A stretch of 6,425 nucleotides of DNA, taken from assembly GCA_900321775.1 (NCBI GenBank), contig ONXE01000112.1:1-6425 (forward strand), in the 5' to 3' direction. Of the stretch, positions 4,663 through 6,425 are shown one piece after another. Each line of letters starts with the position of its first letter. Within the stretch, counting starts at the first letter, position 1. The notes beneath the pieces were generated by a model. The model ran no database searches. It had not been told where the DNA came from and was given only the letters and a program-made list of their open reading frames with translations. The position numbers and the translations under genes are program-made. The stretch is from an uncultured Bacteroidales bacterium. Its GTDB lineage: Bacteria > Bacteroidota > Bacteroidia > Bacteroidales > Paludibacteraceae.

Positions 4663-6425
4663 ATGAAACGTCTCTTTCACATACTGATGTTCTGCGTGGC
4701 AGCTACGTTCAGCGCGTCGGCTGCCGCGTGGTACGTCCGTATAGACGGTGAGGACGGCGAGGATGGCAAGAGCTGGAATACGGCCCAAAAAACCATCCGC
4801 TTGGGCATCGACAACTGCCGCCCCGGCGACACCCTGTTCGTTGAAGCGGGTATCTACCACGAGGGTATTATCCTCAAAGACGGCGTGACCATCATTGGCG
4901 GCTGTACCGCGTTCGAGCCCTTCGACCGCCGCACGCGCAGCCATTCCGCCAAGACAATCCTTGACGGCAAGGGCCTGGGCACACGTCTCGTTACTACCGA
5001 AACAGACTGCGTCCTGCCTACACTCATTGAGGACTTCATTCTCCAAAATGCACGCCACGACTTGCAAGGCGGAGCCGCATGGCTGCGTGGCACAATCCGT
5101 ATGCGCTACTGCATCGTCCGCGGTTGCAGCGGTCTTCAGTGCGGCGGGGTTCTTATTAAAGGCGACCTGCCCGAAGCTTCAGCGCTCGGAGCCAAACTGG
5201 AAGAGTGCCTCATCTACAACTGCTCCGCCACCGGCCACTACTGGCCCGATGCCGGCGGAGTGGCCAATTTCGACGGGACACTCATCCATTGCACCATAGC
5301 CAACAACTACGGCGACCGCTACGGTGGTATTCACTCCGAAAGTTCGGTTTACAACTGCACTATGTGGGGCAACCGCAACGAGTACGGGTTTGTGGATCCC
5401 ACCAACTACGTGTCCGACGAAAGTACGTCCGGCGAGAGCCGCGCCGACGAAGGCTTCGAGGACCATTTCTTCGAGAAACCCTGGCTCTCGGCTGACAACG
5501 AAGCCGAGGATGGTCCGCATTTCCGCGACCCCTCTACCTTCGCCGGAGTGCCCGTCACCGAAGCCGAAGAGGCCATCATGCTGGCAGCGGATTATACCAT
5601 CGGCGCACCTACGCACCGCATCGCCGCCATGCCTCCCGCTTCTCCCCGAAGCGACCAACCGGCCGAGATAATCACGTTCCCCTGTACCCGCACCATTGGA
5701 GGCAAGACCTACCATTCCGAAGACTATACCGTGCCCTCGTTCATTGCTTTCCTGCTCGACGAGACTCGTCTGCCGGTCCCCAGGGAGGAACCTTATTGCC
5801 TCGTAGCGAACATCAACGGCGACCCCCGCACACGCATGGCTTTCAATTGGTTCACCAACGAAGGGGTAGGGGAAGGATGCGTGCAAATCATCCCCAAGGC
5901 CAATGCCAAACCCTCGGATTTTACGGGCAAAAACGTGCTGACGGTTTCGGCAGACACCCTTACCACCGTGCCCTTACATTACGCCATCTCCTCTTCGGGC
6001 ATTCTCAAGAAAGCAGGACTCGACAAGCACCTGGCTTTCCGTTACGTCTGCCATAAAGCCCTTGCCGAGAACCTCCAACCCGGCACCGAATATTCTTATC
6101 GTGTCGGTTTCCCCGGGCATTGGAGCCAGATAGCCCGTTTCCGTACTGCGGAGGATAAAGCCACGGAGTTCTCTTTCATCTACATGACCGACAGTCATCT
6201 CCAAAATCAGGAGTATATCGATGCGGCCCGTTTGTGCGCCGAGGCCGTAGCAAAGTATGAGAAAAGCGCACGTTTCTGCGTCTTCCCCGGCGATTTCGTG
6301 GATACCGGTACGGCCAACAACAGCGAGTGGGAGTGGGAAAGATGGTTCGAAGAGGCTCTCAAGCCTGTGATTATGCAAATGCCGATTGTGCCTACTGACG
6401 GCAACCACGATGACACCCCGCTCCT
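4663..6425 (+). CDS. Secreted parallel beta-helix protein fused to a purple-acid-phosphatase-like metallophosphoesterase, 3' partial
   Basis: The frame stays open from ATG 4663 to the right edge: 587 codons, no stop. Residues 1-22 are a signal peptide (Lys2-Arg3, hydrophobic core, ASAAA cleavage zone) with no lipobox, so export to the periplasm or beyond is expected. Residues 23 to about 245 look like a right-handed beta-helix. They open with the common cap pattern (DGEDGKSW, PGDTLFVEAGIYHEG, GVTIIGG, 31-80), then coils with a C-[ILTM] strand and GG turn around Cys150, 182, 210 and 232. An acidic segment (247-285) follows. Residues about 378-496 resemble the fibronectin-like N-terminal domain of purple acid phosphatases (LQPGTEYSYRVG 471-482, FRTA 493-496). 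The calcineurin-like core begins near 503 with metal-ligand motifs TDSH (509-512), GDFVD (543-547) and GNHD (580-583). The distal His motifs lie beyond the window. Hydrolysis of a phosphoester outside the cytoplasm is likely; the substrate is unknown. Confidence 0.85.
   Translation, partial: MKRLFHILMFCVAATFSASAAAWYVRIDGEDGEDGKSWNTAQKTIRLGIDNCRPGDTLFVEAGIYHEGIILKDGVTIIGGCTAFEPFDRRTRSHSAKTILDGKGLGTRLVTTETDCVLPTLIEDFILQNARHDLQGGAAWLRGTIRMRYCIVRGCSGLQCGGVLIKGDLPEASALGAKLEECLIYNCSATGHYWPDAGGVANFDGTLIHCTIANNYGDRYGGIHSESSVYNCTMWGNRNEYGFVDPTNYVSDESTSGESRADEGFEDHFFEKPWLSADNEAEDGPHFRDPSTFAGVPVTEAEEAIMLAADYTIGAPTHRIAAMPPASPRSDQPAEIITFPCTRTIGGKTYHSEDYTVPSFIAFLLDETRLPVPREEPYCLVANINGDPRTRMAFNWFTNEGVGEGCVQIIPKANAKPSDFTGKNVLTVSADTLTTVPLHYAISSSGILKKAGLDKHLAFRYVCHKALAENLQPGTEYSYRVGFPGHWSQIARFRTAEDKATEFSFIYMTDSHLQNQEYIDAARLCAEAVAKYEKSARFCVFPGDFVDTGTANNSEWEWERWFEEALKPVIMQMPIVPTDGNHDDTPL

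Noticed and set aside
4658..4666. Mini frame ATG AAA TGA overlapping the start of the beta-helix phosphoesterase
   Set aside because: Two codons are too little to call a leader peptide, and GAAGGA is better placed for the ATG at 4663.
5179..5886. Minus-strand reading frame (235 codons) and several short + strand frames across 4895-6056
   Set aside because: They overlap the continuous frame from 4663 to the right edge, which has a signal peptide, ordered domains and metal-ligand motifs. The alternatives have low-complexity Arg/Ser/Pro-rich or Gly/Val-rich translations.

Overview
The window looks like chromosomal DNA from a member of the Bacteroidales with moderately high GC coding sequence, for example a gut or rumen Prevotella-like lineage. 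This placement is an inference. It rests on AT-rich spacers without a consistent Shine-Dalgarno, a lipoprotein with a Bacteroidetes-style lipobox, and a mix of protein families common in polysaccharide-degrading Bacteroidetes. No marker gene or 16S is present to fix the taxon.

Five genes lie head to tail on the + strand with gaps of 38, 30, 14 and 34 bases, so the layout reads as one operon. The window cuts both ends. In order they are: (1) an AgaS-type double-SIS sugar-phosphate isomerase/deaminase lacking its N-terminus (2-970); (2) a KbaZ/GatZ-family tagatose-bisphosphate aldolase subunit (1009-2238); (3) a lipoprotein carbohydrate esterase of the acetyl xylan esterase / cephalosporin C deacetylase type (CE7, AXE1) with an extra N-terminal beta domain (2269-3669); (4) a PfkB-family sugar kinase (3684-4628); and (5) a secreted protein joining a parallel beta-helix to a purple-acid-phosphatase-like metallophosphoesterase, still open at the right edge (4663-6425).

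Genes 1, 4 and 2 together outline a tagatose-6-phosphate route. AgaS would turn galactosamine-6-phosphate into tagatose-6-phosphate, the PfkB kinase could make tagatose-1,6-bisphosphate, and the KbaZ-like protein belongs to the aldolase step. No catalytic aldolase subunit (KbaY/GatY) is visible, so either it lies outside the window or the KbaZ-like protein does something else. The two exported proteins (esterase and beta-helix phosphoesterase) could remove acetyl and phosphate groups from an external glycan whose sugar then enters this route; that link is inference from gene order only.

There is no stretch over 300 bases without a gene. I see no tRNA, rRNA, CRISPR array, insertion sequence, convincing terminator or recognisable promoter. 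The long minus-strand reading frames are shadows of the + strand genes.
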